The translations under genes and the position numbers were made by a program. Of a DNA stretch of 64,000 nt, positions 1-9,059 are shown one piece after another. Source of the DNA: Pseudoprimorskyibacter sp. (GTDB lineage: Bacteria > Pseudomonadota > Alphaproteobacteria > Rhodobacterales > Rhodobacteraceae); NCBI GenBank assembly GCA_029251265.1, contig JAQXDR010000010.1, positions 1 to 64,000 on the forward strand, given 5' to 3'. Under the pieces are notes generated by a model. The model was not told the origin of the DNA and did not search any database. It saw nothing but the letters and a program-made list of their open reading frames with translations. Every line of letters begins with the position of its first letter. Position 1 is the stretch's first letter.

Positions 1-521
1 CGTATCGAAGGATCCGAAACTTGCGCTGAATCTCCGGTTTGTCATTGATCAAGAGCATCTCCTTCTTCCCAAATCTGGGAGGTTAAAGGAAATGTCTCGC
101 AAGTAACGGCATATCTACACTCCAAGTTTCCGGATTTCATTGCACGAACCGAACAAAAAACGAGACAATACCAAAGAGCAAAAGCAGTATCGTCAAAAAC
201 TCTTGCTGCGCTGGCAGGATTTGTGACATGATCGCAGACTCAATATCTGCCTGCAGCAGAAGCACCATATCCGCCAGCAAATCGACGCCGCGCTTTACTG
301 TGAAGCCCGACACCAGAACGGCAACTGCCACGGCGCTATGCAAACACATCGCTGCCCAAGGCTTGCACTCTTTTTGAATTGGAACAACTTAGGATAGCAT
401 GGCGTTGCAAGGGAAAAGCACGCTCAAAACCGATGCGCAACAAACAAACTGTCGAGATCAAAAGGGCAGAAGCACCCACGATATGCGGTGCAAACAAAAC
501 AATGCTCGTATCATCAATAAA
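1..521. other. Left-edge region without a convincing gene
   Basis: A plus-strand frame is open from the window edge (base 2) to a TAA near 106 and could be the last 34 codons of an upstream gene, but it is too short to identify. A 70-residue minus-strand frame at 137-349 has two hydrophobic stretches (residues 5-17 and 52-66) and might be a small membrane protein. It has no clear ribosome-binding site and I recognise no family. Nothing else is visible before the phosphoesterase stop codon at 522. Confidence 0.25.
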
Positions 522-1331
522 TCATTTGTCTGGATAGAATCGAAACGGTCCGGGGTAATCACCCACAGCGATGTGATGGCTAATGATGCCACCACGGAAT
601 TCGTGCAGCAGAAAACCGCCGGGCTCCTTGGTTAGGCAGTTTGGAGCACCTTCCCGCAAGTCCATCGTCACCGCATGCGATACACTTGGTGCGATCTGGC
701 AAATCACGTCACCGAAAGGCGCTACAATATTGCGATGGATATGCCCGCAGGTTAGGCGCAATTCGCCTTCATAATTGGACAAGATCTCCTTCAGTTCCAT
801 GCTGTCGCGCAGGTTTTGAATGTCCATCTTCTCAATTCCCGTTAAGATTGGCGGGTGATGTATCGTCACGATGGTTGGTTTTCCGTTCAAGGCATTTAGT
901 ACCGTGGTCAAATATAACAGCGTTGCATCATTAAGATGACCATGGGCGGCCTCTGAGACGCTGCTATCCAAACCGATCAGGACCACATCGTCAAAATGTA
1001 CGTTCCAATTGATTGGACCATCGGTTGGCATCCACGATTGATCCGCGAAACATGCACGCATCACATCGATGTTGTCATGATTGCCGGGAATGGCGCGATA
1101 CGGCAGATCCAACGGTTCCATTAGTGCACGAAACCGTTGGTATTCTTCGGCTGAGCCAAAGTCAGTCAGATCGCCCGCAACAAAGACCATATCAACGGGA
1201 CCGATAACAGGAAGGTTACGGTTAATAGTATCAACGCAATCCGCCAGTGCCGCGGCCGTGTCGACTTGGCCATAGGCGAGTTGACCATGTGGCACAATAT
1301 GTGTGTCCGAGATTTGGATGATCCGTGTCAT
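522..1331 (-). CDS. Metallophosphoesterase, GpdQ/CpdA-type phosphodiesterase
   Basis: A 269-residue calcineurin-like phosphoesterase with all signature blocks: D9-x-H11 (SDTH), G53-D54 (GDLTD), G83-NHD, the HHPP pair at 158-161 and GHIHR at 196-200. These ligate a dinuclear metal centre. The family includes CpdA, which cleaves cyclic AMP, and GpdQ, which cleaves glycerophosphodiesters. There is no signal peptide, so it acts in the cytoplasm. The start overlaps the stop of the upstream ABC ATPase by 4 bases (ATGA), so it is the last gene of the LacI-controlled importer operon. I infer that the imported compound is an organophosphate diester hydrolysed here. A housekeeping cAMP phosphodiesterase is less likely in this context. 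Confidence 0.85.
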   Translation of the reverse strand: MTRIIQISDTHIVPHGQLAYGQVDTAAALADCVDTINRNLPVIGPVDMVFVAGDLTDFGSAEEYQRFRALMEPLDLPYRAIPGNHDNIDVMRACFADQSWMPTDGPINWNVHFDDVVLIGLDSSVSEAAHGHLNDATLLYLTTVLNALNGKPTIVTIHHPPILTGIEKMDIQNLRDSMELKEILSNYEGELRLTCGHIHRNIVAPFGDVICQIAPSVSHAVTMDLREGAPNCLTKEPGGFLLHEFRGGIISHHIAVGDYPGPFRFYPDK

Positions 1332-2362
1332 GCAAGATCTGCCTCTTGCGGTAACAACATCAAGGTTTCGGGCTTGATCGCGACATGGATCATGTCGCCC
1401 ACCCGTGGTGCGTTCTGCCCCGTGTGGATCGAGGCAATGGTATTAGGCGTGATGCCAGAAATGCCGATCCGGTAGTGTGTGCCAAGGAACGTCACGGTTT
1501 CGACCTTACCACGCAAAGGGCCATCGTCACCAATACGCACATCTTCGGCGCGTACGAACACAGTTTGGCCTGCGCCGTTTGCAGGCAGGGTCAGCGCGCC
1601 TCCATCCAGATGGAGCGTAATACCATCAGCATTGCCCTGCAGAGGCATCGCGTTGCCAACAAAGCCTGCAACAAAGGCTGACATAGGATTGCGATATAAT
1701 TCTTCTGGCGTGCCGCTTTGCACCACGTGGCCATGCGACATCACAGCGACTCGATCCGCGATGGCCATCGCTTCGTCTTGGTCGTGGGTCACAAAGATCG
1801 CAGTGATGTCGAATTCGCGCAAAAGTATGGCCAATTCGTCGCGCAAGGTTTCGCGCAAAGATGCGTCCAGCGCTGACAACGGCTCATCTAGCAACAGCAA
1901 TCTGGGACGTGGTGCAATCGCCCGCGCAAGGGCAACACGCTGGCGCTGTCCGCCCGACAGAGCGGTAATCGCACGGCTGGCAAAAGGTTGAAGTTGGCAC
2001 ATCTCTAAGACTTCAGTGACGCGGGCTTCAATTTCGGGCTTGGGGAGCTTTTGCATTTTCAGCCCGTAGCCGATATTCGCTCGCACTGACATGTTTGGGA
2101 AAAGCGCGTAAGATTGAAACACCATGCCGACTTGACGACGCTCTACCGGTAGGGACGTCACGTTGTCATCATCAAACCAGATGTTACTGCCAGCATCAGG
2201 TGTCTCCAAACCCGCAATTATGCGCAGCAAGGTAGTTTTGCCACAGCCCGATGGGCCAAGCAGCGAGACAATTTCGCCTCTCCCAACCGCCAAATCAGTA
2301 GGTAATAGCGCCTTGGTGCCATCAGGATATGTCTTGGCGGTGTGCGTAAGTCTTAGGGTCAT
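1328..2362 (-). CDS. ABC transporter ATP-binding protein (family 1 importer)
   Basis: A 344-residue importer ATPase with Walker A GPSGCGKT (residues 36-43), Q-loop, signature LSGGQ, Walker B LLLLDEP followed by the D-loop SALD, and switch His in VTHDQ. A C-terminal TOBE-like regulatory domain follows. It belongs to the spermidine/iron/2-aminoethylphosphonate (PotA/FbpC/PhnT) branch. The start at 2362 gives an ATGA overlap with the permease stop. A longer frame reaching 2395 would add 11 residues inside the permease gene and is unlikely. It energises the two adjacent permeases. Confidence 0.9.
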   Translation of the reverse strand: MTLRLTHTAKTYPDGTKALLPTDLAVGRGEIVSLLGPSGCGKTTLLRIIAGLETPDAGSNIWFDDDNVTSLPVERRQVGMVFQSYALFPNMSVRANIGYGLKMQKLPKPEIEARVTEVLEMCQLQPFASRAITALSGGQRQRVALARAIAPRPRLLLLDEPLSALDASLRETLRDELAILLREFDITAIFVTHDQDEAMAIADRVAVMSHGHVVQSGTPEELYRNPMSAFVAGFVGNAMPLQGNADGITLHLDGGALTLPANGAGQTVFVRAEDVRIGDDGPLRGKVETVTFLGTHYRIGISGITPNTIASIHTGQNAPRVGDMIHVAIKPETLMLLPQEADLA

Positions 2363-3150
2363 TGTGTAATCCTTTGCGCGCGCGCCGAGGCCCATTGCAT
2401 GGCCATCAAGAGCGGAACGATCAGTATGAAAAAGACGAGGGTATAAGCCGAGGCGATTTCAAGCCGCATCGATGCATAGCTGTCAGCAAGCCCGACAGGC
2501 AGCGTTTTGAGGTAAGGGGTATGCAACATCCATGTAAGGTTGAATTCACCAATGGATAGCGTGACCACGGTCAGCGCTCCCGCCAGAATACCGGGCATGG
2601 CGTTGGGCACAACAATGTCGCGGAACCGTTGCCAAGGTGAAGCACCAAGCGATGCGGCCCCTTCCTCAAGGGTTTTGAGATCCATGGAGGCAAGAACCGC
2701 AAGAATGGACCGCACCATAAACGGCAATGTGTATAGCACGTGACCCACAAGGATGAACGTCCAAGACGTACGAAATCCCTTCATCGAGCCGTAGAGTTGC
2801 AACAATGCCAAAGCAAGCGCCAAACCCGGAATCGCAAGCGGTAGGGAAATGAACTCTTCCAGCAGCCGCGACAACCAACCGGGATGGCGTGCCAAACCGT
2901 AAGCGGCGGGCAATCCAATGATTAACGTACAAACCAAGCAGGCGATGGCCAACCACAAAGAAAGGAAAATGCTGTTAGCATAAAGATCCCAAACCTCGAA
3001 TACCCATTTGAGTGTCAAACCGGAGGATATGCCTCGAAAGTAATTCGCCGTCAGACCTGCCAGAACCGACAGAATGATCGGGACAAATAGGAATGCACAG
3101 GCCAGCAGCGTGATGGCGAGCTGCAATATTTTCACTTTGGATTTGAACAT
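2359..3150 (-). CDS. ABC transporter permease, PotC/PhnV-like
   Basis: A 263-residue inner-membrane permease with about six hydrophobic segments. The cytoplasmic coupling loop lies around residues 160-185, where the EEGAASLGAS stretch is a typical EAA loop. It is the second permease of the cassette: it begins 1 base after the first permease ends and is translationally coupled to the ATPase. It probably forms a heterodimeric channel with the neighbouring permease. The substrate cannot be read from sequence, but the phosphoesterase in the operon suggests a phosphorus compound. Confidence 0.88.
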   Translation of the reverse strand: MFKSKVKILQLAITLLACAFLFVPIILSVLAGLTANYFRGISSGLTLKWVFEVWDLYANSIFLSLWLAIACLVCTLIIGLPAAYGLARHPGWLSRLLEEFISLPLAIPGLALALALLQLYGSMKGFRTSWTFILVGHVLYTLPFMVRSILAVLASMDLKTLEEGAASLGASPWQRFRDIVVPNAMPGILAGALTVVTLSIGEFNLTWMLHTPYLKTLPVGLADSYASMRLEIASAYTLVFFILIVPLLMAMQWASARAQRITQ

Positions 3151-3151
3151 A

Positions 3152-3955
3152 TCAGCCTCCTCCAGCCACGGTTGAACCAGACAAAGACCGCGCGATCAGC
3201 AGCAAGATCCAAGTAATAATACCCAGAACGATCGACAATGCAGAAGCCATCGCGATGTTCGCAGATAGGGTAAATTCAGTATAAATCACCATTGGGATCA
3301 CATCGATATTTGTCGCCAGTGTGAAGGCCGTGCCAAATGCGCCCATCGCGGTGGCAAAGGCAATGGCACCCGAAGCAACCAGCGACGGCATTAGGCCAGG
3401 GATGATAACATCTATCACAACGCGGTAAGGGGATGCCCCCAAGGTGCGGGCCGCTTCCTCCAGCGAGGGATCAAGTTTTTCTGCCGCCGCCATCACGGTC
3501 AGCAGGACGCGCGGAATCGAGAAATACAGATATCCAAGAAACAAGCCAATTGCCGAATAGGCAAATACCACATGACCCGGGGTCAATTGGTTTACCAATC
3601 CTTGGCGACCCCCTAGCAGAATTATCAAGAAGCCGATGACCACACCGGGAAACGCCAAGGGCAAGGTTAGGACCGACAGCACAGTTCCACGGCCTGTAAA
3701 CCGGTTGCGCACAAGGAACATACCCGCTGTTGTGGACACAACAAGGGCTGCAAAGGTGGTCGCCAGTGACACCAGAACCGTCAGAACAAGCGTGTTCAAA
3801 TAACGCGGTTTGCGTAAAATATCCACGTAGACCGCCCATCCCGCATCGCCTTCACCAGATGCCATAAACAGCCGGACTATCGGTAGGGCCAAAAACAAAA
3901 TCGAAAAGATGAACAGTGGCGTGAGACACGCCATTACGAAAGTACGATTTGTCAT
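3152..3955 (-). CDS. ABC transporter permease, PotB/PhnU-like
   Basis: A 267-residue permease with about six membrane helices and an EAA coupling loop (EEAARTLGAS, about residue 160). It follows the binding-protein gene after a 53-base gap that holds a stem-loop, so it is probably transcribed at a lower level than the binding protein. It pairs with the downstream permease as the second half of the channel. It belongs to the iron/spermidine/aminoethylphosphonate importer branch. Confidence 0.88.
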   Translation of the reverse strand: MTNRTFVMACLTPLFIFSILFLALPIVRLFMASGEGDAGWAVYVDILRKPRYLNTLVLTVLVSLATTFAALVVSTTAGMFLVRNRFTGRGTVLSVLTLPLAFPGVVIGFLIILLGGRQGLVNQLTPGHVVFAYSAIGLFLGYLYFSIPRVLLTVMAAAEKLDPSLEEAARTLGASPYRVVIDVIIPGLMPSLVASGAIAFATAMGAFGTAFTLATNIDVIPMVIYTEFTLSANIAMASALSIVLGIITWILLLIARSLSGSTVAGGG

Positions 3956-3968
3956 AAGAATTCCTCGT

Positions 3969-3989
3969 GGGATCGCGCGGACGCGACCC
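3969..3989 (-). promoter_or_regulatory. Stem-loop between binding-protein and permease genes
   Basis: GGGATCGCG is followed by a short loop and CGCGACCC, giving an 8-bp stem with one bulge and no T-run. It lies in the 53-base gap downstream of the binding-protein gene. This position is typical of mRNA-stabilising or attenuating hairpins that keep binding-protein levels above permease levels. Confidence 0.55.
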
Positions 3990-4008
3990 CGCTGTTTTGA
4001 GGGTGTTA

Positions 4009-5004
4009 TTAGTCGACTTCGGACAAGTAACGTTCGCCAAAGCCAGCTTGCGCCTGTTCCATCTTGGCATAGTCCACCGCAACCGCACGCTCGTAGTCGC
4101 TAGCAGGCAGGAATTTGGCCGCCACGTCTGTGGGCAATTCAACAGGGCGCGCTGGTTGAAGATAAGCGTTGGTCCAGATCGCCTGACCTTTATCAGACAG
4201 GATAAAGTCCAGCACCTTTTTCCCAAGTTCAGGATTCGGGCCGTTGTTGACCAAGCTCATCACGTAAGGTACGCGAACCGACCCTTCGCAGGGCAGAACA
4301 AACTCGAAGTTGCCGTCTTCTTCGTATTTGCCACGGTATGCGTTGAAATCATAATCAAAAAGGATTGGAATCTCGCCTGATACCACACGCGCATAAGACG
4401 TTTGCTTTGGTACGATTGGGTAATTTTCACTTAGCTCTTTAAAATATTCGATCGCGGGATCAAAGTTATCGAGATCGCCACCGAACGCCATGTTCACCGC
4501 GACAGCACCTGCATAGCCAACAAAAGCAGAGGACGGGTCAAGATATCCAACCATGCCACGATACTCAGGCTTTTTCAGGTCTGCGAAACACTGAGGCACC
4601 TCAGCGCCACCAAGGGCGTCTACGTTCACAAAGAAACCAAGAGAACCATAATGGATCGCAAACCACTTGCCATCAGGATCTTTCAGGCCATCAGGAATTT
4701 CATCAAACTTGGCAGGCATATAGGCGGTGGCCACACCTTCGTTGCCTGCCTTGATACCTGTTGTCACGCCGTAATAGGCCACGTCGGCAATCGGGTTGTC
4801 GCGCTCTGCCAAAAGTTGGCTAAGGGTCTGGCCAGAGTTCTTGTTGTCGTGTGGCATCTGAACATCGATTTCTTTGTCGATCGCTTCCAGCATAGATGCC
4901 CAGTCAGCCCATTGTGGTGGGCAGTTGTAGCATACCGCGTCTTCTGCATACGCGGGTGCAGCAAACGTTATTGTCATAAGGGTAGCGGCAAGTTTATATC
5001 TCAT
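4009..5004 (-). CDS. ABC transporter periplasmic substrate-binding protein (family 1)
   Basis: A 331-residue periplasmic binding protein with a signal peptide ending near APAYA (residue 20). The mature part has the family-1 (iron/spermidine/putative 2-aminoethylphosphonate) fold, for example the segment DVAYYGVTTGIKAG and a domain-closing hinge around FDYDFNAYRG. It is the first transport gene after the LacI-type regulator, which ends 20 bases upstream. Cys residues in the VCYNCPP segment just after the signal are unusual and could form a disulfide. The ligand is unknown. A phosphodiester or other organophosphate is inferred from the co-operonic phosphoesterase. Confidence 0.85.
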   Translation of the reverse strand: MRYKLAATLMTITFAAPAYAEDAVCYNCPPQWADWASMLEAIDKEIDVQMPHDNKNSGQTLSQLLAERDNPIADVAYYGVTTGIKAGNEGVATAYMPAKFDEIPDGLKDPDGKWFAIHYGSLGFFVNVDALGGAEVPQCFADLKKPEYRGMVGYLDPSSAFVGYAGAVAVNMAFGGDLDNFDPAIEYFKELSENYPIVPKQTSYARVVSGEIPILFDYDFNAYRGKYEEDGNFEFVLPCEGSVRVPYVMSLVNNGPNPELGKKVLDFILSDKGQAIWTNAYLQPARPVELPTDVAAKFLPASDYERAVAVDYAKMEQAQAGFGERYLSEVD

Positions 5005-5023
5005 GTTGATCTCTCCTGTTGGA

Positions 5024-6103
5024 TTATAGCAGTCTCGTGGGTTTGGTCGTTGACGACGGAAAGGCGGTAACCTTTCCGTCGTCTTTGCTTTCGGCAGCCA
5101 AAGGCATCAGACTGCCTCCGGCGCGGAAACTGAATGTTTGTTCTTTGTGGGGCAATATCGGCGGAGTTGATCCATTTATCATAGACAGGATCGTTTGACT
5201 CGCGCCTGCACCCAACGTGCGGGGTGAGGTTGCAATCGTCGCTAGTGTTGGGTCAATCATCTGACCAACTTTAATGCCATCAAAACCGATAATCGACAGA
5301 TCACCTGGCACATCAATCGACAGCTGTCGTGCGCTGCGAATGGCGGCCAGGGCGCGGTAATCGTTGGACGCAAAGAGGCCCGTGATGTTCGGATGCCTCT
5401 TCAAAAAAGCATCTAATTGAAGCGTCAGGTCATCCCCGTCGTCATCCACTTCTAACAACGCGGGTGGCGTCATCTTGTGATGGGCGCACCCTTCGGCAAA
5501 GCCTTCGAAACGCTGACGCGCGCGGTCAGAGCTAAGAAAGTCCAAACCAAAAAAGCCCGTATGTTTATGGTTATTCGCAAAAAACACATCCGCCACCTTT
5601 ACAGCCGCCGCATGGTCATCCACTGCCCAGCTAGTTTGCCCTTCAGGTGCCGTGTTATACAGCAAACTATGGGGCAGTTTCCGAGCCCGGATCATTTCGA
5701 AACCTTCGCTGTTTTGAACATCGCCAACGGTCAAAATGATCCCGTCAACCTGCTTGGCAATTAACGTCCGAATGGCATGAGTTTCCATTTCGGCATTGTA
5801 GTTGGTGCAGATCAGCAGCATCTGATAGCCCGCTTCCAAACACACCTCTTGTGCACCCTGCACGGCATCGGCGTAAACTGGGTTTTCGATGGATGGGACA
5901 ACACAGCCAATCGTGCGGGTGGTGCTGCTTTGCAAAGATCGGCCGACTTCGCTGAAGTAGAAATCAAGTTCTTTGACTGCTGCCAGAACCTTCTCGCGCA
6001 TTTTGGTGCTAGCGGGGCCCGTGCCGTTCAACACCCGGCTTACGGTTGCAACTCCGCATCCCGCCCGCTGTGCGACGTCCTTAATTGTGGCTGCCTGACC
6101 CAA
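5024..6103 (-). CDS. LacI-family transcriptional repressor
   Basis: A 359-residue regulator with an N-terminal LacI helix-turn-helix (IKDVAQRAGCGVATVSRVLNG, broken here only by convention) and a periplasmic-binding-protein-like effector domain (about residues 62-335). The start is TTG at 6103, supported by an AGGAGG ribosome-binding site about 9 bases upstream. It leads the operon regulator, binding protein, permease, permease, ATPase, phosphoesterase, and a perfect operator lies just upstream. It therefore probably represses its own operon. LacI effectors are usually sugars or nucleosides, so the imported compound may be a sugar- or polyol-containing organophosphate. The last 20 residues are not conserved. 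Confidence 0.9.
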   Translation of the reverse strand: MGQAATIKDVAQRAGCGVATVSRVLNGTGPASTKMREKVLAAVKELDFYFSEVGRSLQSSTTRTIGCVVPSIENPVYADAVQGAQEVCLEAGYQMLLICTNYNAEMETHAIRTLIAKQVDGIILTVGDVQNSEGFEMIRARKLPHSLLYNTAPEGQTSWAVDDHAAAVKVADVFFANNHKHTGFFGLDFLSSDRARQRFEGFAEGCAHHKMTPPALLEVDDDGDDLTLQLDAFLKRHPNITGLFASNDYRALAAIRSARQLSIDVPGDLSIIGFDGIKVGQMIDPTLATIATSPRTLGAGASQTILSMINGSTPPILPHKEQTFSFRAGGSLMPLAAESKDDGKVTAFPSSTTKPTRLL

Positions 6104-6117
6104 CCCCCACCTCCTAA

Positions 6118-6131
6118 TGGAAACGTTTCCA
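6118..6131. promoter_or_regulatory. LacI-type operator
   Basis: GGAAACGTTTCC is a perfect 12-bp palindrome (14 bp with the flanking T/A), 15 bases upstream of the TTG start of the LacI gene. It has the central CG and symmetry of LacI/GalR operators, which supports autoregulation of the organophosphate operon. Confidence 0.8.
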
Positions 6132-6575
6132 CCTATATCTACTAATATTTCATTAAACGCGCAAGAATTTTCCGAACGCCCAAATGTTTTGCTCGAAAAC
6201 AGGCTTCAAGTGCCTTTCGAAATACAGAAAAAATTTCCAACGATTAAAGCCAGCTTCATTTTTAATGTATGGGACGCAAGAAGAAAGAATGATTCTTTTC
6301 TATTATTTTGATGATTTTGCCTTTTGGAGAAAAAGCAAACATCTCTGTGTAGCGTGATATTTTTGAGTCGCCTTTCGAAAAGCAGACGTCTAGCTTCATA
6401 ACAGTGATGAATGCTTTGCCCAACTTGGCATCAAGGTGGGACAGTGGCTTATATAGCAAAACAATGTTGACAGGCTGCATCAGTGGGAGCCAGCTCGCAG
6501 CATGACAAGATGCACATGCGCATTGGCGTTGACCATTGAGCCATGTGAATACGCAACTCGTCAGGTCACAGCGTC
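6132..6575. other. Intergenic region with no recognised gene
   Basis: This AT-rich stretch contains the promoter region of the LacI operon. Beyond that I see only short frames without family resemblance or ribosome-binding sites. Confidence 0.4.
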
Positions 6576-6770
6576 AAAATACTGACACCTTGGAGTTCTG
6601 CTTGTTGGTATCAACCTCGATCAGGCTGGCATCGACAGCAAGGCGCTGGCCGCTCACCAAGCCATCCGAGAGGCACCGCGCAACGGTTTTCTCAAACAGA
6701 TGGCGCAGCAGTTTGCTTTCCTGAAAGCGACGATGTCGGTTCTTGGTGATCTGTGAAAGGCCATGTGGCG
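6576..6770 (-). pseudogene. Transposase remnant (IS1182/IS5-like)
   Basis: Reading the minus strand, about 60 codons encode the central block of a DDE transposase. ITKNRHRRFQESKLLRHLF is followed by ARCLSDGLVSGQRLAVDASL and IEVDTNKQ, typical of the IS1182-like group just before and around the first catalytic Asp. There is no start codon, no flanking transposase sequence and no terminal inverted repeats, so only a fragment survives. It marks an old insertion upstream of the fucose-type island. Confidence 0.7.
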
Positions 6771-6901
6771 GGACATCGGATACATCGGGTTAAATTGAAG
6801 TGAGTAGGCATTTTATACAAACATGATCACACCCTATAATGTCGCTTGAGAAGAACTAAACAGTCTTCGGCAAGCAAGGGGTGGTTCAGATCTTCTGACT
6901 G

Positions 6902-6971
6902 GTGGGACCGAAAACTGTTACCTTCAAACTTTGTGCGGGCGATGCCGCTTTTAATTCTGGGTGGGACCGAA
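6902..6971. repeat. Short direct repeat GTGGGACCGAA, two copies
   Basis: The 11-mer GTGGGACCGAA occurs at 6902-6912 and 6961-6971, upstream of the fucD-like gene. It could be a remnant of a mobile element or part of the promoter region. I cannot assign a role. Confidence 0.4.
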
Positions 6972-6993
6972 TTGTTGGCTGTGCAAGCCTTAA

Positions 6994-7012
6994 GTAACAT
7001 GCTAGTATGATT
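6994..7012. promoter_or_regulatory. Predicted GntR operator, copy 1 (upstream of fucD)
   Basis: TAACATGCTAGTATGATTA matches the palindromic consensus TAACATGCTAGTATGTTA found at four promoters of this island. It lies about 35-50 bases upstream of the fucD start, a position suited to blocking RNA polymerase. Confidence 0.7.
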
Positions 7013-7045
7013 AGTTAACAGTGTAACTTTGGGGAAGAGGATGAC

Positions 7046-8341
7046 ATGTCGGCACGTATCACCCACTATTCAATCCACGACATTCGTTTCCCAACAAGCA
7101 GAACGCTGGATGGATCTGACGCTATGAATCTGGCACCGGACTATTCTGCGGCCTACGTCATCCTTCATGTGGATCATGGGCCGGATGGTCATGGGATGAC
7201 GTTTACCATTGGACGCGGCAACGAGATTTGCTGTTCTGCAATCTGTGCTGTTTCAGATCTGTTAGTGGGAAGAGAGATCGAAGGCCTCTTCACAGATATG
7301 GGTGCCACGTGGAAACTGGTCACAGGGGACAGCCAGCTACGATGGACTGGCCCAGAAAAAGGTGTGATCCATCTGGCGGCAGCGGCCGTGATTAACGCAA
7401 TCTGGGACATGTATGGCAAACATGTGGACAAGCCAGTTTGGCAGTTGATTGCGGGGATGTCGCCTAAAGATATGGTTTCTCTGATCGACTGGCGTTACCT
7501 TTCAGATGCATTGTCACCATCAGAAGCGGTAGAACGCCTTCAAGAGCGCGCGCCGACCAAAGAGGCACGGCTTTCTGAAATGAAAGACACTGGTTATCCC
7601 GCTTACACGACATCCGCTGGATGGCTTGGTTATTCCGACGAAAAAATAAGATCTTTGATGCGCGCAGCGCTGGCGGATGGTTGGACCCATTTCAAGATGA
7701 AAGTTGGGGCCAATATTGAAGATGACCGCCGACGCGCCAGGATTATTCGAGATGAAATTGGTCCGGATCGGTTCCTGATGATGGATGCCAATCAGGTCTG
7801 GGGTGTCGATGAGGCGATTGTCAATATGGACCGATTGGCAGAGTTTGATCCGTGGTGGATTGAAGAGCCGACAAGCCCTGATGATATTCTTGGACATGCC
7901 CGGATCGCGCACGCCGTTGCCCCAATCAAGGTCGCAACGGGGGAGCATTGCCACAACGCCGTGATGTTCAAGCAGTTGATGCAGGCCAAGGCCATTGCCG
8001 TCTGCCAGGTCGACAGCTGCCGGCTTGCTGGCCCTAACGAAATTCTGGCAGTTATGCTGATGGCTGACAAGTTCAACGTCCCTGTGTGCCCGCATGCAGG
8101 TGGGGTTGGACTGTGCGAGCTCATCCAGCACATGAGCTTTGTCGACTATATCGCAGTGTCAGGACGTCTGGAAAATCGAGTGCTGGAATATGTTGATCAC
8201 CTGCACGACCACTTCATCGACCCGGTGCGCACGAGGGATGGGCATTACATCCCACCGCAAATGCCTGGATTCTCGGTTGAGATGAAAGCGCAGAGCATTG
8301 CTGAGCATACATTCCCAACTGGGAAAGTTTGGGTAAGCTAA
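7046..8341 (+). CDS. fucD: L-fuconate dehydratase (enolase superfamily)
   Basis: A 431-residue member of the mandelate-racemase/enolase superfamily, full length for L-fuconate dehydratase. The acid-sugar dehydratase motifs are present: KMKVGAN (general base Lys, about residue 220), the metal ligands in MMDANQ and WIEEPTSPDD, and the GEHCHN metal/catalytic block about residue 300. The reaction is L-fuconate to 2-keto-3-deoxy-L-fuconate plus water, in the cytoplasm. A gaggatg ribosome-binding region precedes the ATG. The predicted GntR operator lies just upstream. It stands alone on the plus strand and faces two pseudogenes that encoded the next two steps of the same pathway, so its product has no intact downstream enzyme in this window. 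Confidence 0.9.
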   Translation: MSARITHYSIHDIRFPTSRTLDGSDAMNLAPDYSAAYVILHVDHGPDGHGMTFTIGRGNEICCSAICAVSDLLVGREIEGLFTDMGATWKLVTGDSQLRWTGPEKGVIHLAAAAVINAIWDMYGKHVDKPVWQLIAGMSPKDMVSLIDWRYLSDALSPSEAVERLQERAPTKEARLSEMKDTGYPAYTTSAGWLGYSDEKIRSLMRAALADGWTHFKMKVGANIEDDRRRARIIRDEIGPDRFLMMDANQVWGVDEAIVNMDRLAEFDPWWIEEPTSPDDILGHARIAHAVAPIKVATGEHCHNAVMFKQLMQAKAIAVCQVDSCRLAGPNEILAVMLMADKFNVPVCPHAGGVGLCELIQHMSFVDYIAVSGRLENRVLEYVDHLHDHFIDPVRTRDGHYIPPQMPGFSVEMKAQSIAEHTFPTGKVWVS

Positions 8342-8365
8342 GACCGCGACGGAAGATTGGGCATT

Positions 8366-8985
8366 TTAGGCGATTGTGCGTTGTCGCTGATCTTCCAGAC
8401 TATTGATCATCCAATTCGATGACCTGACCCTCACGCAGATAGAGCTGGGTTTTTGGCCCGACCCAAACCCGCGGGGGGGTGCAAGGTAAATAATGCCACC
8501 GGGCGGCAGGCTTATGAATTGGCTGGGATAGTGTACCGGATGAGCAACGCCACAAACCATGGTTTTAGTTGATCCGCATTGGTAGCGCAGCCCATTCACG
8601 TCCAGCCACAACGATCGATTTTGTGGGCCTATCACCTCATTCTTGGTCACCAGCCAATCGCCACTTGGATTTAAGGTGTCAGCAAGTTTACCTTTGCGCC
8701 ATTGCCGGACCGCTTCTGCTGGAAGGCGCGCTTTGAAAGGTCCTGATCACGCAATATCCAGCAACATGGTCCATTGTATCGGCTTCATCGACATAGCCGG
8801 TCTCATTGTGGATCACGACTTCCCAATCGGATTGTTCAGAACTACGTGGAATATGCACGTTATCATGTGCCTGAAAATGACAGAGATTACTTTGGCAAAG
8901 ATTACTGGCTCCGGCGTCACGTTTGCGTCGTTTTTAGCAGTGTAATCCACTCAGTTGAACCCGATGTAGTCATCTTTTCAATTAA
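8366..8985 (-). pseudogene. Decayed FAH-family hydrolase (2,4-diketo-3-deoxy-L-fuconate hydrolase type)
   Basis: Several frames on the minus strand together rebuild a fumarylacetoacetate-hydrolase-family protein. The pieces in order are an N-terminal part with IGFN then an in-frame TGA, VTPEPVIFAK, HIPRSSEQSDWE, HNETGYVDEADTMDHVA, DLSKRAFQQKRSG, then WLVTKNEV, LWLDVNGLRYQ and SLPPGG, with RGFGSGQKP replacing the usual TGTPPGVG. The C-terminus near LEDQRQR is recognisable. At least three frameshifts and a stop make it non-functional. In the L-fucose oxidative pathway this family cleaves 2,4-diketo-3-deoxy-L-fuconate to pyruvate and lactate. It sits directly downstream of the SDR pseudogene, as in intact operons. 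Confidence 0.8.
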
Positions 8986-9059
8986 CGCCAAGGCCTGCCC
9001 CGATCCTTGGCGAACCTTCCACGGGTGGCAGGCAAGCTGGATCAATCACGGCCGTCTTT

